Below, piece after piece: positions 1-10,117 of a DNA stretch of 64,000 nt (position 1 is the first letter of the stretch; every line of letters starts with the position of its first letter). Where the stretch lies: the NCBI GenBank assembly GCA_019116525.1, contig DXBM01000019.1:1-64000 (forward strand). Direction: 5' to 3'. Below the pieces are notes generated by a model. The model had not been told where the DNA came from and made no database searches. It worked only from the letters and a program-made list of their open reading frames with translations. The DNA comes from Candidatus Olsenella pullistercoris. GTDB lineage: Bacteria > Actinomycetota > Coriobacteriia > Coriobacteriales > Atopobiaceae. The position numbers and the translations under genes are program-made.

Positions 1-684
<684 letters not shown>

Positions 685-694
685 GGCTCTACCT

Positions 695-748
695 GGCGCC
701 CCGCCCCACCGCCCCGCCGCGTTGCGGCGCGAGCCGGGGCGGGGCGCT
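695..748. terminator. GC-rich hairpin after enolase
   Basis: gcgccccgccc ... ggggcggggcgc inverted repeat directly after the eno stop. Confidence 0.5.
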
Positions 749-792
749 TCCTTGCGGTATGCTTCTCGCAGCAGCCGAACGAGGGGAGCGAC

Positions 793-1983
793 ATGTCAGT
801 CGAGAGGTGCGTGCTGGTAGGACAGTCGGGCGGGCCCACCGCCGCCATCAACTCGAGCCTTGCCGGCGTCATCTCGGCGGGCATCGAGGCGGGCGCGCGC
901 GTCGTGGGCATGCGCTACGGAATCCAAGGGTTTCTCGACGGGCGCATGGTCGAGCTCGACAGGGCGTTCGCCGATCCGGCAGACCTTGACCTGCTGCGCG
1001 AGACACCGTCAAGCTGGCTTGGCAGCTGTCGGTACAAGCTTCCCACCCCCAGCGAGGACGAGTCCGTCTACCAGCGGCTCTTTGACCGCTTCGAGGAGAT
1101 CGGGGCCGACGCGGTGCTCTACATCGGCGGCAACGACTCAATGGACACCATCGCCAAGCTCGGCGCCTACGGACGCGACCACGGAAGCGACATCAGCTTC
1201 GTCGGCGTGCCCAAGACGATTGACAACGACCTCGTGGGGACCGACCACACGCCCGGCTACGGAAGCGCGGCGCGCTTCGTGGCCACCGCGATGCGCGAGA
1301 TCACGTGCGACGCGAACGTCTATGACCTCAAGAGCGTGACGTTCGTCGAGATCATGGGCCGCGACGCCGGGTGGCTCGCCGCCTCGGCGGCCCTCGCCAA
1401 CCCCGACATCGTGCTCCTGCCCGAGGCACCCCTCGACGTTGACGCCCTTCTCGGCCGCGTCGCCGAGCTGCTTGCCGTGAAGAACACCGTGATGGTGGGC
1501 GTGAGCGAGGGCGTGCGCACTGCAGACGGGAGACTTGTCTGCGAGCTCGCGGCCGCGTCGGGAGCGGACGTCGACGAGTTCGGGCACCTGGCGACCCTCT
1601 CGGGCGCGGGCCGCTGGCTCGCCGCCGTCGCGAAGGAGCGGCTCGGCTGCAAGACGCGCTCCGTTGAGCTCTCCACGCTGCAGCGCTGCGCGAGCTACGT
1701 CGCGAGCGAGGTAGACCTTTCCGAGGCGTTTGAGCTCGGCCGCGCGGGAGTGCGCGCGGCGCTTGCCGGCGAGACGACCAAGATGTGCGCGCTCGAGCGT
1801 GTCTCGAACGACCCGTACGAGGTACGGACCGCCCTCGTTGACGTCCTCTCGGTTGCCAATCGTGTGAAGGGCGTTCCGCGCGCCTGGATCAGCGCCGACG
1901 GCATGGGCGTGACGGACGAGCTGCTCGCCTACGTGCGCCCGCTCGTTGACTGGATTCCCATCGAGCTGGCGGCGCTGGACTAG
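793..1983 (+). CDS. 6-phosphofructokinase, PPi-dependent type
   Basis: GQSGGPTAAINSSLAG, GGNDSMDT and PKTIDNDL motifs; Asp/Lys at the positions that are Gly in ATP-PFK suggest PPi use. Confidence 0.9.
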   Translation: MSVERCVLVGQSGGPTAAINSSLAGVISAGIEAGARVVGMRYGIQGFLDGRMVELDRAFADPADLDLLRETPSSWLGSCRYKLPTPSEDESVYQRLFDRFEEIGADAVLYIGGNDSMDTIAKLGAYGRDHGSDISFVGVPKTIDNDLVGTDHTPGYGSAARFVATAMREITCDANVYDLKSVTFVEIMGRDAGWLAASAALANPDIVLLPEAPLDVDALLGRVAELLAVKNTVMVGVSEGVRTADGRLVCELAAASGADVDEFGHLATLSGAGRWLAAVAKERLGCKTRSVELSTLQRCASYVASEVDLSEAFELGRAGVRAALAGETTKMCALERVSNDPYEVRTALVDVLSVANRVKGVPRAWISADGMGVTDELLAYVRPLVDWIPIELAALD

Positions 1984-1998
1984 GGAACGAGGCGCCGT

Positions 1999-2126
1999 CA
2001 TTTGTTGGGTGATTCTGCGAGGCACCTCTGAGTAGCCTTCACACGCTGCCCTGCAAATGCGCAGGTCATCAATTGGCACCGCGCGGGTGATACTTGAGGG
2101 GGCTCGCAAAAACTACCCAACAAATG
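1999..2126. repeat. Intergenic inverted-repeat element, 12-bp arms CATTTGTTGGGT / ACCCAACAAATG
   Basis: Arms at 1999-2010 and 2115-2126 are exact reverse complements. Confidence 0.7.
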
Positions 2127-2145
2127 AATGCATGAGCCCGGACGG

Positions 2146-2556
2146 CTACTCGCGCAGGTGCATGAGCGTCTGCGTGGCGCGCGCGACGGGCGTCCCGAGC
2201 TCGTCGGTCACAACGCAGCGGTAGAAGCCGAGCGTGCGCCCGTCCTTCTCGACGTCGGCCGTGGCTATGAGCCGCGTGCCGCGCGCCGCGCTCATGAACT
2301 CGATCGTGCTGCTCACCGAGACCGTGGTGGGCGAGCCCACGTTGGACGCCACGGCCATGGCAAAGTCGGCCACCGTGAAGATGGCGCCGCCCATGACGCC
2401 GCCCTTCTCGTTGCGATGGCCTGCAGTGATGTCAAACTCGCAGACCGCGTGCCCGCGCGCGGCCTCCACCACGCGGCACCCGCACGCGTCCGACGCAAAG
2501 CGGTCGTTGCTGAATATCGCCCGAACCTCCTCGAGCGAGGCGCCCTCGTCGATCAT
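2146..2556 (-). CDS. PaaI-family hotdog thioesterase
   Basis: CEFDITAGHRNEKGGVMGGAIFTVADFAMAVA; hotdog-fold pattern. Confidence 0.85.
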   Translation of the reverse strand: MIDEGASLEEVRAIFSNDRFASDACGCRVVEAARGHAVCEFDITAGHRNEKGGVMGGAIFTVADFAMAVASNVGSPTTVSVSSTIEFMSAARGTRLIATADVEKDGRTLGFYRCVVTDELGTPVARATQTLMHLRE

Positions 2557-3233
2557 GCCCAGTCGTCCTCCTTCACCTTCACGCCGATAAGCCCGGCGAG
2601 CTGCACCGCCTGCTCGGGACTCACGATCGCGCCGCGCAGCTCGCGCAGGTCGCTCGAGACGCGGATGCCGGTGAGGTCGCAGCTCGAGAGGTCAATCCCA
2701 GAGAGGCTCGTCTTGAACACGGTCACGCGCGTGAGGTCGCAGCGGTCCAGCTCGACCCGGCGCAGGCGGGACGAGAACACGCTCGCCTCCGTGAGGTTTG
2801 TCTCGTGCGCGCGCAGGCGCTCGGCCGTCACGTCGGAGAGATCGCAGTACCCGAGCTGGCAGTCGTCCAGCAGCACGCCTGTGAGCCGCCCCTTCGCGAA
2901 GCTGACGCCGGGCGCCGAGCAGCTGCGCAGGTCACAGCGGTTAAGCCAGCTGCGCCCAAGGTCGCAGCGCACAAAACGGCAGCCCGAGAAGAGCACGTCG
3001 GTGAAGGTGCAGCCAGAGAGGTCGACCCGCTCGAACGAGCAGCCGCGGAACACCACCCCCTCGAAGGCAGTGCCATTGGCGGACACGTCCGAGAGCTCGA
3101 GCGCCGAGAAGGACGTGTTCTCGACGCGCACGTCAGGGGCGGCCAGGGCGCCGAGAAGGTCGGCGCGGCTCAGGTGCTCGCCCACGTCGGTGCGGACCTG
3201 CGCGAACCCCCGAGGCGCCTTGGGCCGTGCCAC
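2553..3233 (-). CDS. Pentapeptide-repeat protein
   Basis: Serial A(D/N)LxxCxF-like repeats (FRGCSFERVDLSGCTFTDVLFSGCRFVRCDLG). Confidence 0.85.
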   Translation of the reverse strand: MARPKAPRGFAQVRTDVGEHLSRADLLGALAAPDVRVENTSFSALELSDVSANGTAFEGVVFRGCSFERVDLSGCTFTDVLFSGCRFVRCDLGRSWLNRCDLRSCSAPGVSFAKGRLTGVLLDDCQLGYCDLSDVTAERLRAHETNLTEASVFSSRLRRVELDRCDLTRVTVFKTSLSGIDLSSCDLTGIRVSSDLRELRGAIVSPEQAVQLAGLIGVKVKEDDWA

Positions 3234-3911
3234 CTAGCCCACCCGCACGATCTTGGTCCCGTGAACCTCGGACACGCCCAGCTCGCGCGCGATCTCCTCG
3301 GCGTTCTCCCACGTGATGCCGCCGCCCGGGAGCACGGTGAGGCGCCCCGCCGCGCGCTCGATGAAGGCGCGCATGCGCTCGACGTTGCCCGCGATGGGCG
3401 TTCCCGCCGCGCCGCCGTGCGTGAGAACGCGCTCCACGCCCTGCTCGGCCAGCCAGTCGATGGCCTCGAGCTGGTCATTGGGGTCGAGCGCGTCGAAGGC
3501 CATGTGAAAGGTGACGGCGACGCCGTGCGGGGCCTCGGGCGTCCCCTCATGCGCAAGGCGCACGAGCTCGGCGGTGAGCTCGCGGTCGAGCCGCCCCTCT
3601 CGCAGACAGCCGAAGACGACGCCGGTGACGCCGAGGCTCTTAGCCATGAGAAGGTCGTCGCGCATGATGGCTGCCTCGTCGGGGGTGTACTCGAAGTTTC
3701 CGCCGCGCGGGCGCACCATGCACATCACGGACACGTCGCGCGGGAGCGCGAACGCCATCGCCGCGCGGATGACGCCGTAGCTTGGCGTGGTGCCGCCCGC
3801 GGCGAGGTTGTCGCAGAGCTCAACGCGAGCCGCCCCGGCTGCCACCGCCGCCGGCACGAGCTCCATGTTCTCGGCGCTGAACTCCCTCGTAAGCTCACTC
3901 TGCGCTAGCAT
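3234..3911 (-). CDS. cutC: Copper homeostasis protein CutC family
   Basis: VPAAVAAGAARVELCDNLAAGGTTPSYGVI, MVRPRGGNFEYT, LTHGGAAGT, LPGGGITWENAEEI; ATG at 3911 inferred. Confidence 0.88.
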   Translation of the reverse strand: MLAQSELTREFSAENMELVPAAVAAGAARVELCDNLAAGGTTPSYGVIRAAMAFALPRDVSVMCMVRPRGGNFEYTPDEAAIMRDDLLMAKSLGVTGVVFGCLREGRLDRELTAELVRLAHEGTPEAPHGVAVTFHMAFDALDPNDQLEAIDWLAEQGVERVLTHGGAAGTPIAGNVERMRAFIERAAGRLTVLPGGGITWENAEEIARELGVSEVHGTKIVRVG

Positions 3912-4267
3912 AGCGCCGCCTCCCACTCGCTCTCGCGGAAGCCCACGAGCACGAAGTCCTCCCCCACCACGATCGGCCGCTTGACGAGCATGCCGTCCTC
4001 GGCGAGCAGCGCAAAGGCGTCGGCGTCGGAGAGCCCCGCGTCGAGAAGGGCCTTGACGCCGCGCTCGCGGTAGAGGCGTCCGCTCGTGTTGAAGAAGCGC
4101 CTCACGGGCAGGCCCGACCGCTCCTGCCACGCAGCGAGCTCGTTGGCGGTGGGGTTGTTCTCGACGATGTGGCGGTCCTCGTAGGAGACACCGTGCGCGT
4201 CCAGCCACGCCTTGGCGCGCTTGCAGGTGCTGCACTTGGGGTACTCAACAAAGAGCACGTCGGACAT
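3905..4267 (-). CDS. ArsC/Spx-family protein
   Basis: EYPKCSTCKRAKAWLDAHGVSYEDRHI; KRPIVVGEDFVLVGF. Confidence 0.88.
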   Translation of the reverse strand: MSDVLFVEYPKCSTCKRAKAWLDAHGVSYEDRHIVENNPTANELAAWQERSGLPVRRFFNTSGRLYRERGVKALLDAGLSDADAFALLAEDGMLVKRPIVVGEDFVLVGFRESEWEAALC

Positions 4268-4341
4268 GGTGTTTTCCTTTCAGCGAAAAGGACTCGCGGC
4301 GGACGCGCGCTTGCCTTGCGTACGCTTCGGCACGCTTCCGT

Positions 4342-4446
4342 CGGTTATGTACACTCTACCAGCATCAACGCGCGTTCGGCGAACCATCTACCTGCTTTTT
4401 TGTTCTTCCCTGCTCTCGCCGCAACCCTCCGCGGTGTACATAACCG
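4342..4446. repeat. Inverted-repeat element, CGGTTATGTACAC family, copy 1
   Basis: cggttatgtacac (4342-4354) and gtgtacataaccg (4434-4446); same arms at 38016-38109. Confidence 0.85.
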
Positions 4447-4484
4447 TCAGCACGGGCGCGCGGCCGCCGGCAGACGGGGGCGAG

Positions 4485-5087
4485 CTACCCTCGTTGCAGC
4501 CCTCGCAGACGCTTTACCAGATCCTGAACGGTCAGAAACAAAGCGCCACTCTGCCTGTCCCTCAGGTCAGCGTTGACTATCGCTGCGTCTAAGATTTTTG
4601 GTTTGGCAAAGATGGCACTCGAGAGCCACTCCAAGTCGGACTTGCTTGCCTCGTCATACGGAGACCAACCGCCTGAATCCAGCTTGTATTGAGTGAGCTT
4701 CGAGAAAACCTCTTCGATCCGCACTGATCCGGACTGCTCAAAATGCTGGAGAAGGTAGCACTCGAACTGCGGACGAGAAAAGCCGAGCCGAACATCATGT
4801 CGCTCGGCATAACCCAGTAGATCGGCATAGCTTATCTCCATGCGATCATCGTCACAGACCGCCCAGCACTCCACCTCCTCCTCATCAAGTCCCTCATCGC
4901 GAGCAAACGCGGCCCTCGCCTCGCAAGCACGGTCAACAAGCGCTCGATGTTGGCCACTCTGTCCAACGATCTTCACCTTGATAAAACCAGGTATGCGGTA
5001 CACACGTCGCAGTATCTGGAAGTACTCAGCTTCTGTCTTACCCTCGCAGCAAATCAGAATTGCGCGTGGGATAGCTGCCCGAACCAT
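4485..5087 (-). CDS. RloB / AbiLii-like protein
   Basis: ILICCEGKTEAEYFQILRR, CDDDRMEI, GFSRPQFECYLLQHF; overlaps the stop of the upstream AAA ATPase. Confidence 0.8.
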   Translation of the reverse strand: MVRAAIPRAILICCEGKTEAEYFQILRRVYRIPGFIKVKIVGQSGQHRALVDRACEARAAFARDEGLDEEEVECWAVCDDDRMEISYADLLGYAERHDVRLGFSRPQFECYLLQHFEQSGSVRIEEVFSKLTQYKLDSGGWSPYDEASKSDLEWLSSAIFAKPKILDAAIVNADLRDRQSGALFLTVQDLVKRLRGLQRG

Positions 5088-5088
5088 C

Positions 5089-6300
5089 TCACTGCTCCAC
5101 AATGGGAACAGCACCGTACAGACCAGCACGATACCGCTTTTCAAACGCCTCCCCGGAGCGCACGCTCAAATTGGTAAGCGGCGTAATACGGGACTCTTCT
5201 GCCATAGTCTTGTCCACAAGAACAATCTCCTCGCGACTCAACTTTGACATCAGTGCAAGATTTTGTGTGCACGCAATCAGCGAAGCTCGCGCTCTTCCCT
5301 CTTCGCCACCCTCTCGGAACAGTCTGAGCACCGTCTTTGAAAGCTCTGCATGTACAGACGTCCCGAACTCATCCACATAAACCGTACCTCCTCGACGAAT
5401 CGCATCAATTATTGGCACAATCTCTCGAAAGAACCTCTGAGTGCCCGTTGATTCCTGGCCCCAGAAATCAAGTTCCCGCGTGCCGACAACGGATTGCTCA
5501 CTATCTCGTATAACGTGCAGCGTCTTGAAGGCAGTTGCACCACTCTGGACAAGTGCCGCCTTTGTCTCCGGAAGAAGTGGGAGCGCATCAAGTGCGTCAC
5601 CCGGAATAGAGACGTCCTCGATGGAGAACCCTTGAATAGCAAAGTCGCACTTTTTCAAGAAGTCGACCGTTGCCGAACGCAACCCCTCATCGCGCTTAAG
5701 CAGATTCACGAAATAAGGACTTCTGCCGCCGTCCATTCCCATTTCATCAGAGATAACAACAATGCTTGACGCAAGCTCATAGACATAATTTGCATACGCC
5801 ACATTATCTTCACGCCCCTTGGAGACCAACAGAGTGTCAGGACGCGTCTTCGCGAGCAAAGAATTGGAGAAGCCGCTGCGCACTGCCGCGGAATTGACAA
5901 TGCCGGCTTCGTCCCTTTCAAAAACTGTCTTCATCTTCTTTGAGTTAGCCGAACGCTCCCTCAACCGCTCATGCGTAACAGCCGTTGCGGTAAAAGAGAA
6001 GCTGTACTCAAGGTACTTTCCGTCGCTCGAGACGAACCGAGCGGTAAGCTTGCATGGCCGGTTGTCCCAACCCTCTCGCAGCAGAAATGGATCGTACGGG
6101 AGATGCCAGCTAGCGTTTGCAGAGTTGACAATTGCGTTACAGAAGCATGCAAGCGCCTTAGCGACGTTTGACTTACCTCCAGCGTTGGGCCCAAAGAGCA
6201 TAGTCACGCCACGAGATGAGTCTTCCCCAAGTTCCAGCCTCTGCGCCTCGCAGAATGATCGATAGTTCTCAACCTCAAAGGAAAGCAGTTCGGTGCGCAT
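5089..6300 (-). CDS. RloA / AbiLi-like AAA ATPase
   Basis: FGPNAGGKSNVAKAL Walker A, ESTGTQRFF signature-like motif, VYVDEFGTSVHAEL Walker B. Confidence 0.85.
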   Translation of the reverse strand: MRTELLSFEVENYRSFCEAQRLELGEDSSRGVTMLFGPNAGGKSNVAKALACFCNAIVNSANASWHLPYDPFLLREGWDNRPCKLTARFVSSDGKYLEYSFSFTATAVTHERLRERSANSKKMKTVFERDEAGIVNSAAVRSGFSNSLLAKTRPDTLLVSKGREDNVAYANYVYELASSIVVISDEMGMDGGRSPYFVNLLKRDEGLRSATVDFLKKCDFAIQGFSIEDVSIPGDALDALPLLPETKAALVQSGATAFKTLHVIRDSEQSVVGTRELDFWGQESTGTQRFFREIVPIIDAIRRGGTVYVDEFGTSVHAELSKTVLRLFREGGEEGRARASLIACTQNLALMSKLSREEIVLVDKTMAEESRITPLTNLSVRSGEAFEKRYRAGLYGAVPIVEQ

Positions 6301-6642
6301 GACAACCTCCTCATCTATGGAAGAGTTCCATGCACTAGTATGTCCTTAACTTGACGTCTTTGCAAATTTTTTGCGTGAAACGCATTTTGCATTCATCAAG
6401 ACGAACAGTCCGCAGCTCGATGCCAAGGCAATGTGGTGACATAATAGAGTGGCTGACGAATATAGAGAGCCGCCTGAACGTAGAGAGGGGGACTCCCCAA
6501 TCATGGTATCCCGGCAAAGGCTCACGGCTGGGGGTGAGTAATCGTCTTTCGTAAGGCCGCCATGCTCGGAGCCATCCGCCCGCCGACGCGATATCGCGAT
6601 TCGGAGACACCCGTATTCCGCGACAGGACCGGCGCCGGCACC

Positions 6643-6803
6643 TTCGTCTCGCCACGCAACCGAGACGAAGGAGGAAGAACATTGAACGAAAGATAAGGGC
6701 GAGCGGTGCCAAAACGGAATACCGACGGTGCCGAAGGGCGATAACGGGCGGAGGGGGCAATGATGCCGAAACGCAATACCGCGTGTGCTAAAGCGCGCAA
6801 TTC
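6643..6803. repeat. Hairpin plus degenerate ~20-bp tandem units in a gap without convincing coding
   Basis: CTTCGTCTCG/CGAGACGAAG hairpin near 6643; units starting 6706, 6728, 6763 resembling gtgccgaaacggaataccg. Confidence 0.4.
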
Positions 6804-7205
6804 TTCAACACCGCGCTCAACACTCGCATCAAGTCCGTGTTCGAACAACTCAGGCGCGGACGTCGGAACGTGTTCAGGCAGGGTCGCTGCTTCGTTCCCG
6901 TACGCGTATTCTACGAGACCTGTGATACAGAGACGGCCCGAGCGAAAGGGCCGGCAACCCGGTGCGCCGTCAATACCGCTTTTACCCCCGGCACCGCGCA
7001 TTCCTACTCGGCGCCATCCTGAAGAGCAGGCGCCTCTCCATCGCCACCCCACGCCCAACGCCAGCATCTCACCGGTCCATGACCGCATACCGCGCGCCGG
7101 GGCCGAGGGAGCCGAGCGTGTGGCTCAGCCTACCTTCGAGAATCTTGTCAACCGCAGTGGCGTGAGGCTTGTTTCTGAGCAAGACCGCTAGACACTATAC
7201 GGTCA

Positions 7206-8183
7206 TTAGCAGATATTTGGCTTTACATCCGTACTCTTGTCATCAAGAGCTGATAGATATGTAATTCTTAATCTATCGGGGACGATTCTCCATTCAGAGC
7301 AGGACTCGAAATACGACGCGGGGTCCCGAATAATGTGCGGGGCATATCCTTGGTCCGCAATCCTATCGAGGTTGATGATGTAGAGGCAGTAACGGGCTCC
7401 GTATCTCTTTGCTGCATCAAGCTCACCGGCAGAGAAGTAGAAACCGTTACGTCCATAAGCCTTGACCTCGATAAACCTATCAAAGTGGGCGGACCCGCTC
7501 GACTCAAACGAGGCAATATCGAATCCTGCGGATACGCTGACAAGTGACACCTGCTCAACTAAACCCGCCTTGGGTTCCCCTAGCCGTCTCCTCTCATAGC
7601 TCATCACGAATTGTTCGGCCAGCTCGCCTGCCTCTTCATTTCGTTCGAGCTGTTTCATGAGCTGCTCGGGGGACATCCCTGTCCGCCAAGAGCATGGCTC
7701 CTCCCGCAGTGACTCTTTCGCCTCCGGACAGAGGAGGAACTTCTGCCCGCTGATTTCCAACACCTTTGCATCAAGGAGTAGGTTCCTAAATGCTGCATAG
7801 CGCGGCCGAATCTCGGACTGGTCTATGAAGTACCTATCAACCTCCGCATCAAACTCAACATAAATGCGAGGGAGCACCTGTTCTTCAATCAAACGGGAGA
7901 ACAGCAGCAGGCTGACGGAGAATCCGAGATTGCGGCTTGAGTCGGAAAGAGCGGTCCCCAGGTCGGTCGCGCAGACGATCTCCCCCGAATCGATCTGGCA
8001 GACCCCAAGTTCGGAGAGGAGAGCGATAGCCGCATCGACCCGGGGAATCTCTACGCTACCGCCAGCGTTCACCAAAATCTTCAGATCGCCAACCGAGGTG
8101 GGCGCCTTAGTGACGACCTTGACAATCGTGCTGATGTGCCCGACCGGTCCGAAAGAACTATATCCGGTTAGTTCTTCTAACAT
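7206..8183 (-). CDS. DUF3883-like (NO VEIN C-terminal type) protein
   Basis: C-terminal GFDIASFESSGSAHFDRFIEVKAYGRNGFYFSAGELDAAKRYGARYCLYIIN resembles DUF3883; overlaps helicase 3' end. Confidence 0.7.
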   Translation of the reverse strand: MLEELTGYSSFGPVGHISTIVKVVTKAPTSVGDLKILVNAGGSVEIPRVDAAIALLSELGVCQIDSGEIVCATDLGTALSDSSRNLGFSVSLLLFSRLIEEQVLPRIYVEFDAEVDRYFIDQSEIRPRYAAFRNLLLDAKVLEISGQKFLLCPEAKESLREEPCSWRTGMSPEQLMKQLERNEEAGELAEQFVMSYERRRLGEPKAGLVEQVSLVSVSAGFDIASFESSGSAHFDRFIEVKAYGRNGFYFSAGELDAAKRYGARYCLYIINLDRIADQGYAPHIIRDPASYFESCSEWRIVPDRLRITYLSALDDKSTDVKPNIC

Positions 8184-10113
8184 AGTCCCTCATCAGAGCC
8201 TTAATGTCTTCGGCGCCCAAGCCATCCTTCGCGTTGTCGAACAGCGGGATGTCGGAGCTCTCCAAAATCCTCATCATGCGAGCCTCCTTCATTTCCAGCC
8301 GCTGATCGACGACCTCGTCAATTGTGTCGCGACAGGCCAAGCGGTGATAGACCGTCGTCACGTCCTTGGCCAGGCCGTATCGGTGAATTCGGTCCCTTGA
8401 CTGCAGATATTGAGCCGCGTTAAAGCTTCTCTCAAGATAAAGGGCCGCGTGGCACGCGTGGTGCAGGGAAATCGACTCTGCAACTGCCGCGGGGTTGGCG
8501 ATAACAACGTTCAACCCAGAGTCAGGGTCGTTGAACTCGCGGATGATGGACTCGCGGGTCCTCTCATCTCCAGTATCTTCAAGGTCCGCGTCACTGCCGG
8601 TGGGGGTCTCCCCATAGAGCTCTTTCGTCTTTATCCCGCACCTATTAAGGTAGGAAGACAGGGACTTCAGAGTTGAAACAAACGTAACCCAGACGATAAT
8701 CTTTTCGTACCGAGCGAGGTACGACTTGATAATGTCCCGTGCAGCCAGGAACTTCGCAGGAGTCTTGGTGCGTCCATACGTCCTAATCTTCTCGGCAAGC
8801 TCTTCGGGAAGTTCGAAATCGGTGTCGGGGTTATCGCTCGCTTAAAGCAGGGAGCTCGGATTGCCGGTTGCCTGCATCAATCGGACGATTTTTGAAAGAG
8901 CATTGCTTCTTGCACCCTCAGTATCAAAGTTGTCGTTGAGCATACCCTCAAGGTAGAGGTGCTCGAGGTCGCAGTAAATGTCGCGCTGAAGTGGGTCCAT
9001 ATCGACCAGATCGAGTGGCTTGTCGTCTACGGGCGGGAGACTGAGATCGGACTTTCTGATTCTGAGGTAATAGGGCTCGATGTAGCCAAGAAGCCTGGGG
9101 ATGCGGGGGTCGTCCTCTCTCTTGCTCATAGCGGAAAGCTGGTTGACTCGGAAACGAGTCACATGGCGCTTTGGCCAGATGAACTCGAAGAGGTTGTAAA
9201 GATCTTCATACCCATTGGGTGCTGGGGTTCCCGTAAGGACCACACGGGCTACCGCGCTCCTCGCCAGGGATAGCGCAGCGGAAGCCCACTGGCCACCGGC
9301 GGTGTTCTTGATCTTGTGCGCCTCATCAAGAACGAGCATCGACCTGTGGTGACTGAGGAAATCGGATAAATACGAGCGCAGAGGGCTGAGCGATCCGTAA
9401 CTCACAAGGGTGATGTCAGCGCAGGCGCCCGAAAGCAGATAAGCCTTCTTCTCCGCCAGCGTCATAGAGCCATCGAGGCGAACGACGCTAGGCTTTCTCA
9501 GGAAGCAGGATTCGAACTCGAACTCCCAAGGCTGGAAGCTACTCAGGGGTCCAACGACCACAAGCGACCCAACGAACTTCTTGTCAGAATCTGGGAGATG
9601 GTTGAGATAGGCATAGGCTCCGTACACTATGGTCGTCTTTCCCGCTCCAGGTACGGAGAAGTTCGCCGAGTTCTGCGAAAAGGCCATGTGATATGCCGAG
9701 AGGAGCTGAAGCTGATAGAGTTGTCTGCCGGGAAGGTACTTGACCAAAGAGTCGGAGAAGTGCTTGAAGTCGGCGGGGTCACAGTCGTTGTTCCTGATAT
9801 GCTTGGCCTGCTCGCTAAAGTCCTCGAATGCCTTTTCGTCTGCATAGAACGCGCCAACCACAGAGTCCGCGGCATCGTTGTTTTCGTCAACGTAGCCGCG
9901 CTGCGAAAGCGCCTCATGCAGCGACAGGAGCAACGATGAGACGTCACGGCCTTTCACGTTGAGCGTGAGAGAGCTCTTGTCGAAGCTGGAATCGAGGCGC
10001 TTAAGCGACATGAGGACTCGACGGTCCCGCTTGAGCGCGTCCGTGTCTCCTTCTATGCGTATGGTCTGCTCATCGTCCGAAAGGCTGAGCTTTACCGCGT
10101 GCTTCGCATCCAT
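8158..10113 (-). pseudogene. SNF2-family DEAD/DEAH helicase interrupted by a single in-frame TAA
   Basis: N part 8842-10113 has GAGKT, LDEAHKIKN, LTGTPAPNGYEDLYNLF; codons 8841-8515 stay open in the same frame (ASDNPDTDFELPEELAEKIRTYGRTKTPAKF...KIIVWVTFVSTL) into IANPAAVAESISLHHACHAALYLERSFNAAQYLQSRDRIHRYG. Confidence 0.85.
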
Positions 10114-10117
10114 CGTT

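Noticed and set aside
6522-7088. 188-aa minus ORF and overlapping 143-aa plus ORF in the defence-island gap
   Set aside because: Both strands open with biased composition and no domain; treated as non-coding or decayed sequence
8842-8844. Selenocysteine/pyrrolysine or frameshift explanation for the helicase break
   Set aside because: The codon is TAA, not TGA/TAG, and both halves are in the same frame
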